Shown in pieces: positions 22,721-30,170 of a stretch of 38,548 nt of DNA; position 1 is the first letter of the stretch, and each line of letters begins with the position of its first letter. The stretch comes from Spirochaetia bacterium (lineage in GTDB: Bacteria > Spirochaetota > Spirochaetia > Treponematales > Treponemataceae). The notes under the pieces were generated by a model. That model was not told the DNA's origin. It worked only from the letters and a program-made list of their open reading frames with translations, and did no database searches. The stretch covers positions 1 through 38,548 of the forward strand of contig JALFAW010000119.1 in the NCBI GenBank assembly GCA_022773305.1, read 5' to 3'. Made by a program: the position numbers and the translations under genes.

Positions 22721-25429
22721 TTATTTTAACTCTTCAATATATGCAGCAAGAGTTGCAATCTTCTTTTGACTTTCAGCAAGACGAGCTTTTTCTTCATCTA
22801 CAAGGTTTTGAGGAGCATGTTTTGCAAAATTACCATTGAGTTTATTTTCACTCATTTTTGCATATCCCTGTTCTTTTTCCATAGCTTTCTGGAAACGAGA
22901 AAGGAGCTGTTCTTTGTTTATGCTTTCGTCCACAAGAACAAAAGCTTCAAATCCTTTTCCTACAGTTCCAATAGACGAAGCAGGTTTTGATTCCACAAAT
23001 TCCACTTTTGCAACACCTGCCAAAAGCTGAATCATTTCTACCTTTTCTTTTGCAACTTCTGCAGCACTGCCCTTTTCTGTTTTAATAGCAATATTAATCT
23101 TTACAGCAGGGTCAATTCCACAATCAACTTTTGCAGCACGAACTTTTGCAATCAAATCTTTAAGAGCATCAAAACGTTCCTGTATTCCATCATTTTCACG
23201 TTCTGTAACAACTTCAGGGTAAGGTGCATTTATAAGCATGCCGACATAATTTGAGTTTGTAATAATTTTTCCTTTTCGGGTTGAAACAAGTTCAGCAAGC
23301 GGAAGTTTCTGATAAATTTCTTCTGTAACAAAAGGAATGTAAGGATGCAGCAATCTTAAAGATTCTTCAAGAATATTCATCAAAACTGTAGCCTGACGGT
23401 CTTTTTCCTTATCATCACCATTTTTGAAATTAATTTTTGTAGCTTCAACATACCAGTCACAAAATTCATTCCAGAAAAATTCCATAAGAGCACTAGCTGC
23501 ATCATTATATCGGTAACTTTCCAACGCTTCTCTTGCAATTTTTGCAGCATTATTTAATCGTGCATAAATCCACAAATCAAGTTCAGTCAAATCTTCATCA
23601 CAAACTGGAACAAGATTTCGTCCTTCAAGATTTCCCAAAAGATAACGGCTTGCATTCCATACTTTATTGCAAAAACGTGAACCAAGTTTAAACGAATCTT
23701 TATCAATCAGAATATCCTGACCTTGTGCACACATGAATCCGAGAGTAAACTTCAGCGCATCAGCACCGTACATATCAATAATCTCAAGAGGATCCATTCC
23801 ATTTCCAAGAGATTTAGACATTTTGCGTCCCTGCTTGTCGCGAACAAGACCGTGAATGTAAATGTCATGGAACGGAGCTTTGCCTGTGAACTCAAGTCCT
23901 GCCATTATCATGCGGCTTACCCAGAAAAAGATAATGTCGTATGCAGTAACAAGGGCAGTTGTCGGGTAGAATTTTTGTAAATCTGGAGTATTTTCTGGCC
24001 ATCCCAAAGTTGAAAAAGGCCACAACCATGAACTAAACCAAGTATCAAGAACATCAGGATCCTGAGTAAGATTTTTTGATCCGCATTTAGGACAACAGTC
24101 AGGATCTTCACGACTTACAATTGTTTCTCCACATTCACAATACCATGCAGGAATTCTGTGTCCCCACCAAATCTGACGGCTTACACACCAGTCTCTGATG
24201 CCTGTGAGCCAATGTTCGTAAGTATTTTCCCATTTGCGTGGGTAGAAAACAATTTCACCTTTTTTCCATGCTTCAAGCGCTTTGTCTGCCATTGGTTTCA
24301 TTTTGACAAACCACTGTGCAGAAAGATAAGGTTCAACAACAGTTTTACAGCGGTAACATTTTCCTACTGAGTGATTCATCTTTTCTTCACTTTTGAAAAG
24401 ACCTGCATTTGTTAAATCTTCGATTACGAGAGCTCTTGCTTTTGCACAAGTTAATCCACGATATTTTTCAGGAACATTTTCGTTTAAGGTTCCATCTGGA
24501 TTTAAAAGATTTATTACTTCAAGATTATGTCTTTTTCCAACTTCCCAGTCATTTGGGTCGTGAGCTGGTGTGATTTTTACCATACCTGTTCCAAATTCCA
24601 TATCAACATATTCATCAGCAATAATTGGAATTTCTTTGCCAGTTAAAGGAAGTTTTATTTTTTTACCCACAATTGATTTATAGCGCTCATCATTTGGATT
24701 AACTGCAACAGCTGTATCACCAAAGAAAGTTTCAGGACGAGTTGTTGCAACTTCAATCTTTCCGCTTCCATCAGCATATTCATAATAAAGATGATACATA
24801 GCTCCAGCAGTATCTTCATGGTCAACTTCATCATCAGCAAGAGCCGTTCCACAACGAGGACACCAGTTTACAAGTCTGTTTCCTTTATACATCAAACCAC
24901 GTTCATAAAGCGTTACAAAGACATCTCGAACTGCTTTTGACAGTCCTTCATCATAAGTAAAACGTTCACGTTCCCAGTCAGTTGAGTTTCCAAGTTTTCT
25001 CTGTTGTTTTACAATAATATTGTGATGGTCTTCTTTAACTTTCCATGTGCGTTCCAAAAACTTTTCACGTCCCAAATCATTTCGAGTTAAACCTTCTTTT
25101 TTGAGTTGACGTTCAACAACGTTTTGAGTAGCGATTCCTGCATGGTCTGTTCCAGTTACCCAAAGTGTATTATCGCCTTTCATTCGATGATAGCGAACTA
25201 CAATATCCTGAAGAGTATTGTTAAGACCGTGTCCCATGTGAAGAACACCAGTTACGTTTGGAGGAGGAATGACGACTGTATAATTTCCCTGACACTTATC
25301 ACACTGACAGTGTACTGGCGAAGATTCATCGCTTGAAGGTTTGAAATAACCTTTAGATTCCCAATCGTTGTAGATACGATCTTCAAAAGATTTAGGATCG
25401 TATGCCTTTTCAAGTTCAATTGCTTTCAT
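22721..25429 (-). CDS. valS: Valyl-tRNA synthetase
   Basis: Class I synthetase that charges tRNA-Val. The 902-residue protein has the HIGH-type motif HMGH at residues 64-67, KMSKS at 536-540, the CP1 editing domain (ATTRPETFFGDTAVAV; GTGMVKITPAHDPND), and a C-terminal coiled-coil arm (last ~70 residues) typical for ValRS. Cysteine pairs CPRC (190-193), CECG and CCPKC around 431-450 probably bind zinc. An additional cysteine cluster, CQCDKC (41-46), sits just before the first catalytic motif, which is unusual to me. GAGGAA lies 5 bases before the ATG. A promoter candidate is at 25452-25479. It is divergent from gap, with a MITE copy between. Confidence 0.97.
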   Translation of the reverse strand: MKAIELEKAYDPKSFEDRIYNDWESKGYFKPSSDESSPVHCQCDKCQGNYTVVIPPPNVTGVLHMGHGLNNTLQDIVVRYHRMKGDNTLWVTGTDHAGIATQNVVERQLKKEGLTRNDLGREKFLERTWKVKEDHHNIIVKQQRKLGNSTDWERERFTYDEGLSKAVRDVFVTLYERGLMYKGNRLVNWCPRCGTALADDEVDHEDTAGAMYHLYYEYADGSGKIEVATTRPETFFGDTAVAVNPNDERYKSIVGKKIKLPLTGKEIPIIADEYVDMEFGTGMVKITPAHDPNDWEVGKRHNLEVINLLNPDGTLNENVPEKYRGLTCAKARALVIEDLTNAGLFKSEEKMNHSVGKCYRCKTVVEPYLSAQWFVKMKPMADKALEAWKKGEIVFYPRKWENTYEHWLTGIRDWCVSRQIWWGHRIPAWYCECGETIVSREDPDCCPKCGSKNLTQDPDVLDTWFSSWLWPFSTLGWPENTPDLQKFYPTTALVTAYDIIFFWVSRMIMAGLEFTGKAPFHDIYIHGLVRDKQGRKMSKSLGNGMDPLEIIDMYGADALKFTLGFMCAQGQDILIDKDSFKLGSRFCNKVWNASRYLLGNLEGRNLVPVCDEDLTELDLWIYARLNNAAKIAREALESYRYNDAASALMEFFWNEFCDWYVEATKINFKNGDDKEKDRQATVLMNILEESLRLLHPYIPFVTEEIYQKLPLAELVSTRKGKIITNSNYVGMLINAPYPEVVTERENDGIQERFDALKDLIAKVRAAKVDCGIDPAVKINIAIKTEKGSAAEVAKEKVEMIQLLAGVAKVEFVESKPASSIGTVGKGFEAFVLVDESINKEQLLSRFQKAMEKEQGYAKMSENKLNGNFAKHAPQNLVDEEKARLAESQKKIATLAAYIEELK

Positions 25430-25451
25430 TCACATTCCTCACAACAAAATA

Positions 25452-25479
25452 ATTATCATTAACAATCAGTCCGCACCAA
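25452..25479 (-). promoter_or_regulatory. Promoter candidate for valS
   Basis: On the minus strand TTGGTG (25474-25479) and GATAAT (25452-25457) are separated by 16 bases; transcription would start about 16 bases before the valS ATG, leaving room for its GAGGAA ribosome site. This lies between the MITE copy at 25543 and valS. Confidence 0.4.
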
Positions 25480-25542
25480 ACAGACTTTTTGTACAGTCAG
25501 ACAGTTTAACTTTTCCCATGCTAAAACTGTTTTTTTCGTAAT

Positions 25543-25774
25543 AGGTTCAATTTCGAGTATTTGAATTACAAACCGTGGCAAGGATTGTAAGGGCTGGCGA
25601 AACCAGTTCCGAAGCGGAGCGAGGGAATGAAGGTAGCACGAAGTGCGTACGTAACCCTGAAAAGCGCGAGTTTGCAATGCAAACTCGGGACGAGAAAATG
25701 CTATGCATTTCTCGCTTTTTTTGCGAAGCAAAAAGCCACCCTAAAAAAAAAATTCAAAACTCGACATTTGTCCT
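25543..25774 (+). mobile_element. MITE-like element, copy 2 (full length)
   Basis: A 232-bp copy of the element at 17199-17432, same orientation, with the same ends and more than 90% identity by eye; differences are single changes and one or two indels. It is flanked by AAT on both sides (25540-25542 and 25775-25777), a 3-bp target duplication that differs from that of copy 1. It lies in the divergent valS/gap intergenic region. No ORF of its own is supported. Confidence 0.8.
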
Positions 25775-25952
25775 AATAATATATAGGAAATTGGAGAGTT
25801 ATGCAAGAAAATGTATTTTTTTATCTATTATTTAGTTTTTATTTTGAGATTTATCATAATTCTTTTATTTTTATTTTACTGTAGACTATTTTAAAAAAAT
25901 GCGTTATTCTTATAGTAATTAATCTTTAATCTAATTTTTTAGGAGATATAAA

Positions 25953-26984
25953 ATGGCAGTTAGAGTTGCTATTAATGGTTTTGGCCGTATTGGTCGTTTG
26001 GCTTTCCGTCAGATGTTTGAAGCTGATGGTTATGAAGTTGTTGCTATCAACGATTTGACAAGCCCAAAAATGCTTGCTCACCTTCTTAAATATGATACAG
26101 CTCAGGGTGGATTCATGGGTCGTATTGGTGAAGGAAAACACACTGTAGAAGCTACAGAAGATTCTATCATTGTTGATGGAAAAGAAATCAAAATCTCTGC
26201 TGAAAAAGATGCAGCTAACTGTCCATGGGCAGCAAACAAAGTTGACGTAGTTCTTGAATGTACAGGTTTCTATTGTGCAAAAGATAAGGCTGCTGCTCAC
26301 ATTACTGCAGGTGCTAAAAAAGTTGTAATTTCTGCTCCAGCTGGAAATGATCTTCCAACAATCGTTTACAATGTAAACCACAAAACTCTTACAAAGAACG
26401 ACAATATCATTTCTGCTGCTTCTTGTACAACAAACTGTTTGGCTCCAATGGCTAAAGCTTTGAATGATTATGCTCCAATCGCTTCTGGTATCATGTCTAC
26501 AATTCATGCTTACACTGGTGACCAGATGATTCTTGATGGTCCACAGCGCAAAGGTGATCTCCGCCGTTCACGTGCTGGTGCTCAGAACATCGTTCCAAAC
26601 TCAACAGGTGCTGCAAAGGCTATCGGTCTTGTAATTCCTGAATTGAATGGAAAACTTATTGGTTCTGCTCAGCGTGTTCCAACACCTACAGGTTCTACAA
26701 CTATCCTTACTGCTGTTGTAAAAGGTAAAGATGTAACAAAAGAGGGAATCAATGCTGCAATGAAAGCTGCTGCAACAGAATCTTTCGGATACAACGAAGA
26801 TGAAATCGTTTCTTCTGACGTTATCGGTATGAAATATGGTTCTTTGTTCGATGCAACACAGACTATGGTATCAAAAATTGATGATGATACATATCAGGTA
26901 CAGGTTGTTTCTTGGTACGATAACGAAAACAGCTATACATCACAGATGGTAAGAACAATTAAATACTTCGCTGAAAACTGCTAA
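25953..26984 (+). CDS. gap: Glyceraldehyde-3-phosphate dehydrogenase, type I
   Basis: Glycolytic enzyme: oxidises glyceraldehyde 3-phosphate to 1,3-bisphosphoglycerate with NAD+. The 343-residue protein has the NAD-binding N-terminus [16 protein letters not shown], the catalytic C158 in [12 protein letters not shown], the partner histidine H185 in [10 protein letters not shown], and the C-terminal [13 protein letters not shown]. It is slightly longer than usual (about 335). AGGAG lies 8 bases before the ATG. Codon use is strongly biased (repeated GCT, GGT, AAA, CGT), as expected for a highly expressed gene and visibly different from its neighbours. A perfect terminator follows, then two decayed copies of a gap 3' end. 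Confidence 0.98.
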   Translation: MAVRVAINGFGRIGRLAFRQMFEADGYEVVAINDLTSPKMLAHLLKYDTAQGGFMGRIGEGKHTVEATEDSIIVDGKEIKISAEKDAANCPWAANKVDVVLECTGFYCAKDKAAAHITAGAKKVVISAPAGNDLPTIVYNVNHKTLTKNDNIISAASCTTNCLAPMAKALNDYAPIASGIMSTIHAYTGDQMILDGPQRKGDLRRSRAGAQNIVPNSTGAAKAIGLVIPELNGKLIGSAQRVPTPTGSTTILTAVVKGKDVTKEGINAAMKAAATESFGYNEDEIVSSDVIGMKYGSLFDATQTMVSKIDDDTYQVQVVSWYDNENSYTSQMVRTIKYFAENC

Positions 26985-26999
26985 GTTTTAGTGTAAACT

Positions 27000-27031
27000 A
27001 AAAAAGACCTTCTTTGGAAGGTCTTTTTTTT
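27000..27031 (+). terminator. Rho-independent terminator of gap
   Basis: GACCTTC (27006-27012), loop TTTG, GAAGGTC (27017-27023), preceded by six A and followed by eight T; the A and T runs extend the stem. It begins 16 bases after the gap stop codon. Confidence 0.95.
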
Positions 27032-27039
27032 ATGTCTGC

Positions 27040-27149
27040 AGCTGTTTTCGTTATCGTTCGATTTTACTAGTCGCTTTCTTGCTTTGCAAAAAGCTCCTGC
27101 ACGACCATACGCACCTGCTTTGGTCGTGGGTACTCTCACGAAAACAGCT
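27040..27149. repeat. 110-bp insertion bounded by inverted gap-derived sequence
   Basis: AGCTGTTTTCG (27040-27050) and CGAAAACAGCT (27139-27149) form an 11-bp inverted pair enclosing GC-richer DNA. The left arm extends to a 17-base inverted copy of gap positions 26918-26934 (CGATAACGAAAACAGCT). The right arm is the beginning of the gap 3'-end fossil that follows. No ORF is supported. Confidence 0.6.
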
Positions 27150-27199
27150 ACACTAGCCAGATGGTTAGAACAATTAAGTACTTCGCTTAAAACTGCTAA
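27137..27199 (+). pseudogene. Remnant of the 3' end of a second gap gene (fossil 1)
   Basis: The frame reads [17 protein letters not shown], stop, NC, stop, which is the gap C-terminus ([20 protein letters not shown]) with one nonsense change (GAA to TAA). Five codons differ from gap synonymously (TAT/TAC, ACA/ACT, TCA/AGC, GTA/GTT, AAA/AAG). The TCA to AGC serine change needs all three bases, so the source is likely a diverged but formerly functional gap gene, not a recent copy of the present one. Its own terminator follows at 27216-27250. Confidence 0.75.
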
Positions 27200-27215
27200 G
27201 GCTTAGTTTGTATGA

Positions 27216-27250
27216 AAAGGCATTCAAGGAAACTTGGATGCCTTTTTTTT
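27216..27250 (+). terminator. Terminator belonging to gap fossil 1
   Basis: AAAGGCATTCAAG (27216-27228), loop GAAA, CTTGGATGCCTTT (27233-27245) with one G-T pair, followed by more T. It lies 17 bases after the fossil stop codon, the same distance as the true gap terminator from gap. Confidence 0.85.
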
Positions 27251-27259
27251 GCTTTTATC

Positions 27260-27400
27260 GTACTTAATTGTTCTTTCGGTTGAATACTCGGTCGATTAAT
27301 CGCCCTCGTGTGCCGATTTTTAGGAGGAACCTAAACAAACCGCTTTGCGCTTTGTTTTTAACGGTTCTTCAATTCTTGGCAGGTTAGAACAATTATGTAC
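27260..27400. repeat. Second insertion bounded by inverted gap-derived sequence
   Basis: GTACTTAATTGTTCT (27260-27274) is the exact reverse complement of 27167-27181 in fossil 1, and pairs with AGAACAATTATGTAC (27386-27400) in fossil 2 with one mismatch. The enclosed ~110 bases contain no gene and have scattered short hairpins. Structure mirrors the insertion at 27040-27149. Confidence 0.5.
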
Positions 27401-27482
27401 TTCGCTGACCCTCCAGTCGCGTAAGCGACTATTTTAATAACTTCCTTAATGGGCTCGGTATGAAGTACCGTATAACTGCTAA
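27380..27482 (+). pseudogene. Second gap 3'-end remnant, interrupted (fossil 2)
   Basis: Positions 27380-27408 read as the codons Q-VRTI-M-YFA of the gap C-terminus (ATG of QMV missing) and then break off; AACTGCTAA, the last gap codons and stop, resumes at 27474-27482. About 65 bases intervene, with GAAGTAC (27462-27468) forming another inverted match to GTACTTC (27398-27404). It shares the GTT codon with fossil 1, so it probably arose from fossil 1 or the same source. Confidence 0.6.
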
Positions 27483-27503
27483 ATATCACTTGATTAATTT
27501 TAT

Positions 27504-27536
27504 GACATCTAAGGAAACTTAGGATGCCTTTTTTTT
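27504..27536 (+). terminator. Degenerate terminator of gap fossil 2
   Basis: GACATCTAAG-GAAA-CTTAGGATGCC followed by eight T. It is recognisably the fossil 1 terminator (same GAAA loop and CTT(A/T)GGATGCC arm) with one base lost from the left arm and a G to A change, so the stem is imperfect. Confidence 0.6.
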
Positions 27537-27548
27537 GCTGAAAATAAA

Positions 27549-27745
27549 GGGGGACAGACCTTGTTTTTGTTTTTGTGTAATTTTTTGGGGGCGTTGCGGG
27601 GGTGTCCCCCGCAGAAGGGGTGGCGGACAAGCAACAAAGCGGAGAGAATCGGCACTGCTTGCAGGGACGATTCTTGGAGCGACTTGCTTGGGAGACAGGG
27701 GAAGGCTTTCCCCTTCAGAAATACTAAAATCTAAGGTCTGTCCCC
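27549..27745. repeat. GC-rich hairpin block between two inverted AAGGTCTGTCCCC motifs
   Basis: AAGGTCTGTCCCCC lies inverted at 27549-27562 and direct at 27733-27745. Between them is a GC-rich block that contains GGGCGTTGCGGGG (about 27589-27601), the hairpin TGCGGGGG/CCCCCGCA, and several further short palindromes; it belongs to the family at 22621-22716. Open frames across it are low-complexity translations of the repeat and are not genes. Confidence 0.7.
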
Positions 27746-27769
27746 TTTTTTAGCTTTTGTTGATTTTTT

Positions 27770-28711
27770 TTATTTTCCAGAATAATAATCCAGAACTTTT
27801 CGGGCGAAGTGCCAGGCATTTTTTACATCGGTGTAGTTTTCAAAATAATGTTTTTTGTAAATCATGCGGCCGTCGAAAAATTCTTTTAATTCCTGGATTG
27901 TAATTTCTTTTATTTTTGGGGACGAAATCAATTTTGTATAAACACTAAGCATCACGGCAAAATCGTTGAGTAGCGGAACTTTCATGCAGTTTGAGATTAT
28001 TCCATTTGAGATTCCAAGATTTCCGCCTAAAAGTTCAAAGCTTGTTTCTAAATCGGGGTTAAACCGCTGATTTGACTTAAAAGATGTCAGAAGGCAAAGA
28101 TTATGGGCGCAGGCATTACGGAGACGGCGTACTGAATCGAAATGTTTTGTGTATTCGCAATCGAGTTTCATGTAATCATAATAAAAAGCATAAAAACTGA
28201 TAAAATCGGCAAAGTTCAACATTTCAACAAAATTCCAGACGGCTGGAAGTGATGAATATTTTTCGAATGTATTTTCGCCATAAGTAACGGTTCTGTTGGT
28301 TTGCAAAATATTTTCTTTGATTTTTGGATGTTTTTCAAGGAACTGCTGCACAACTTCGTAGCCGTCGTCACAAGGATTATTCTGGCATGTATTTACGAGT
28401 TTGACTTTGAGATAATGTTCCAGGTCGATTGTCATTTTGAGCAAAAGTTTTCTAAGGAACATATCTATGGTAGAAAGCTCAACAAGATGTCCAAAATCAA
28501 GACCAATATACTTGCCGTTCATTGTCTGCCCAGTACAAACTGAACAATACTGTTTTAAGCGGAAGAAAAAATTGTTTTTTTCAAGGAAGGTTTTTGCTTT
28601 TTCTTCATCCATCAAGTTGAATGTGATGCCGAGTATATTTTTATAATAGTCAATGATTTCCGGCACGGTGAGTTTTGGTGATTTTTTACATTCATTTGTA
28701 TTTTTTTTCAT
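27770..28711 (-). CDS. Abi_2 (AbiD/AbiF-like) family protein with HEPN motif
   Basis: A 313-residue protein of the Abi_2 type, a family in which members cause abortive infection against phages. The conserved N-terminal half includes DFGHLVELSTIDMFLRKLLL and IDLEHYLKVKL; the C-terminal half carries RNACAH (R198-x4-H203), the HEPN ribonuclease motif, within VRRLRNACAHNLCL. This suggests RNA cleavage on activation, as in other HEPN toxins; the trigger is unknown. AAAGGA lies 9 bases before the ATG, and an extended -10 TGTTATAAT (28730-28738, minus strand) just upstream makes it a single-gene unit. Whether it acts alone or with neighbours cannot be told. Confidence 0.82.
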   Translation of the reverse strand: MKKNTNECKKSPKLTVPEIIDYYKNILGITFNLMDEEKAKTFLEKNNFFFRLKQYCSVCTGQTMNGKYIGLDFGHLVELSTIDMFLRKLLLKMTIDLEHYLKVKLVNTCQNNPCDDGYEVVQQFLEKHPKIKENILQTNRTVTYGENTFEKYSSLPAVWNFVEMLNFADFISFYAFYYDYMKLDCEYTKHFDSVRRLRNACAHNLCLLTSFKSNQRFNPDLETSFELLGGNLGISNGIISNCMKVPLLNDFAVMLSVYTKLISSPKIKEITIQELKEFFDGRMIYKKHYFENYTDVKNAWHFARKVLDYYSGK

Positions 28712-28729
28712 ATTGATATCCTTTAGAAT

Positions 28730-28738
28730 ATTATAACA
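28730..28738 (-). promoter_or_regulatory. Extended -10 promoter element of the Abi_2 gene
   Basis: TGTTATAAT on the minus strand (TG one base before a perfect TATAAT), about 19 bases upstream of the ATG at 28711. No convincing -35, as expected for extended -10 promoters. Confidence 0.5.
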
Positions 28739-28845
28739 TATTATTTGCAGAGTTTACTCTTTTTTTTCGCAGTATAAAATAAGGACGGCGTTCTATTTGC
28801 TTTAGGTAAAGGTACTCTTTCTTGTAAGGCGCTTTGAATGACGGT

Positions 28846-29064
28846 TCAGTTTTGATATTCAACTTTTTCATCAACTATCAGCCCATACACATACAACGCA
28901 CTCTGACCGTACAACCCCATAGAATCTTCTTCCAAAAGCGGCGCAATCGGGGACTCGTAAATCGTGCGTAAGGCTTCATCTTCCGAAAGTCCTTTGTTCT
29001 TCATCAGAAGCTCTGCGACCTGTGGAATTAAAATTGTTTTTATAAGATGATGCGTGTCTGCCAT
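28846..29064 (-). CDS. Small protein of the DUF3990 operon (72 aa), possible antitoxin
   Basis: A 72-residue, mostly helical protein (VAELLMKNKGLSEDEALRTI, then GLYGQSALYVYGLI). I do not know a named function; the sequence type recurs next to DUF3990/DUF3791 genes in gut bacteria as far as I recall. The frame is open further upstream, but GGAGGG 8 bases before the ATG at 29064 sets the start. That ATG shares one base with the TAA stop of the DUF3990 gene (TAATG), so translation is coupled. Such tight overlap with a putative toxin gene fits an antitoxin or a subunit of the same complex. Confidence 0.72.
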   Translation of the reverse strand: MADTHHLIKTILIPQVAELLMKNKGLSEDEALRTIYESPIAPLLEEDSMGLYGQSALYVYGLIVDEKVEYQN

Positions 29065-29582
29065 TAAAAATCCCTCCAGTTTACGTTTTTTGCGATATAA
29101 CTTTCTTTGAAAGAAATCGATTCTAGTGCCTTTTGTGTGCAGAAACAAATCTGATTGTTGATTTTTTCAAAGCGAAGCCGTTCAACCGCATCTTCTTTGC
29201 GCATGATTCCTGCAATCACATATTGCAGGGTTTCCCCAACATTATCGTTTGCGATTTTTCCAGAAACGATATCAAATCCGTGGCGGAAATCCAAGTCCGA
29301 GCGACATTTTATAACGAGTTCCAGCCATTCAAAATCTGCATTGGGAAGAGATTTTGTATTCAAGCCCTTCGCAAGGTTTTCATCAAATTCGTACACATTC
29401 ACGACGGCATTTTCATTTTTATCCGTTATCCGAGAGCGTAGTCCGGCAGTGCGAATTGCCCATCGTTCCGCCTGCTGTTTTATTGTAGTTGTATAAAATC
29501 CGAAACCAAAATCCCGCCCTTTTTCCTGCGTGATAATCCGAGGTTTTTCAATTACCATGTTTGAGCCGTGATATAAAATCAT
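29064..29582 (-). CDS. DUF3990 protein, probable ADP-ribosyltransferase-like toxin
   Basis: A 172-residue protein. It starts with ILYHGSNMVIEKPRI and continues with DFGFGFYTTTIKQQAERWA, the DUF3990 signature. The order YHG, then GxGFYTT, resembles the H-Y part of the ADP-ribosyltransferase fold, so a toxin that modifies a cellular target is likely; this is an inference from fold pattern. The start at 29582 (not the longer frame to 29603) overlaps the upstream gene's TGA as ATGA. It is embedded between two small coupled genes, the layout of a toxin-antitoxin operon. Confidence 0.8.
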   Translation of the reverse strand: MILYHGSNMVIEKPRIITQEKGRDFGFGFYTTTIKQQAERWAIRTAGLRSRITDKNENAVVNVYEFDENLAKGLNTKSLPNADFEWLELVIKCRSDLDFRHGFDIVSGKIANDNVGETLQYVIAGIMRKEDAVERLRFEKINNQICFCTQKALESISFKESYIAKNVNWRDF

Positions 29583-29779
29583 TTTTGTACCTCGCAAAAC
29601 CACTGGTCAAAATAATCCATCAAATACTCTTTTCCCATTCCGTGCAAATCCTCGTAGTCGGTTTCAAGGTGCTTTAAAAGCCTAGAATTCAAGAATTTTT
29701 CAAAAACCGCTGACGAGGATAGATTTTTATATTCAGCATAATTTTCTATACAATAGACTTTAAATGAAAGTTCCGACAT
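29579..29779 (-). CDS. DUF3791-like small protein (66 aa), possible antitoxin
   Basis: A 66-residue protein with the pattern of DUF3791: YCIENYAEYKNLSSSAVFEKF followed by YEDLHGMGKEYLMDYFDQW (split). DUF3791 proteins are regularly encoded next to DUF3990, probably as partner or antitoxin. GAGGTG lies 5-6 bases before the ATG. The stop overlaps the DUF3990 start (ATGA). An additional 50-codon ORF ends 8 bases upstream. Confidence 0.75.
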   Translation of the reverse strand: MSELSFKVYCIENYAEYKNLSSSAVFEKFLNSRLLKHLETDYEDLHGMGKEYLMDYFDQWFCEVQK

Positions 29780-29787
29780 ATTTCACC

Positions 29788-29940
29788 TCAATCTCGCTCA
29801 AAATAATCAGGAATCTTCCCGATTTTCTCTAAAAATTCATAGTTTTCCTGCCATAGTTCATAGCAACCATCATAGTTTAATTCGCCATCAATGCAAGTGT
29901 ACTCAAAACAATATAGGTTTATTATATCCTCGCTTTTCAT
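29788..29940 (-). CDS. Small ORF (50 aa) heading the DUF3990 operon
   Basis: A 50-codon ORF that starts MKSEDIINLYCFEYTCIDGE and ends GKIPDYFERD. It is tyrosine-, aspartate- and glutamate-rich and its stop lies 8 bases before the next start, within the leader holding that gene's GAGGTG site. The upstream ribosome site is weak (TAGAAA). The spacing, strand and acidic small-protein character suggest a fourth member of the operon; it is too short to be sure. No family recognised. Confidence 0.5.
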   Translation of the reverse strand: MKSEDIINLYCFEYTCIDGELNYDGCYELWQENYEFLEKIGKIPDYFERD

Positions 29941-30170
29941 ATTTTTCTACAACATATAGATGATGTATGATAATTCAACTGAATGGACTTAATTTTTTTA
30001 AAGTAAAGTTAAGATTTTCGAGAGGTTTGGAGATGAACTGAATTTTGGAGCGTATCCAGTTTAAGTTTTCCACTTAGGGCAGAAATGCTCTTAATGATTA
30101 CAATGTAGTATTAGGATAACCTATCGAAAAAAATTAAATATTTTTAATTTGCTAAAATAATATTCCTTGA

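Noticed and set aside
25926-26507. 193-codon open frame on the minus strand
   Set aside because: Antisense to gap; the Ser/Cys-rich translation results from gap's strong codon bias.
27358-27753. Short open frames on both strands behind gap
   Set aside because: They run across repeat blocks and gap fossils; translations are low-complexity and not preceded by ribosome sites.
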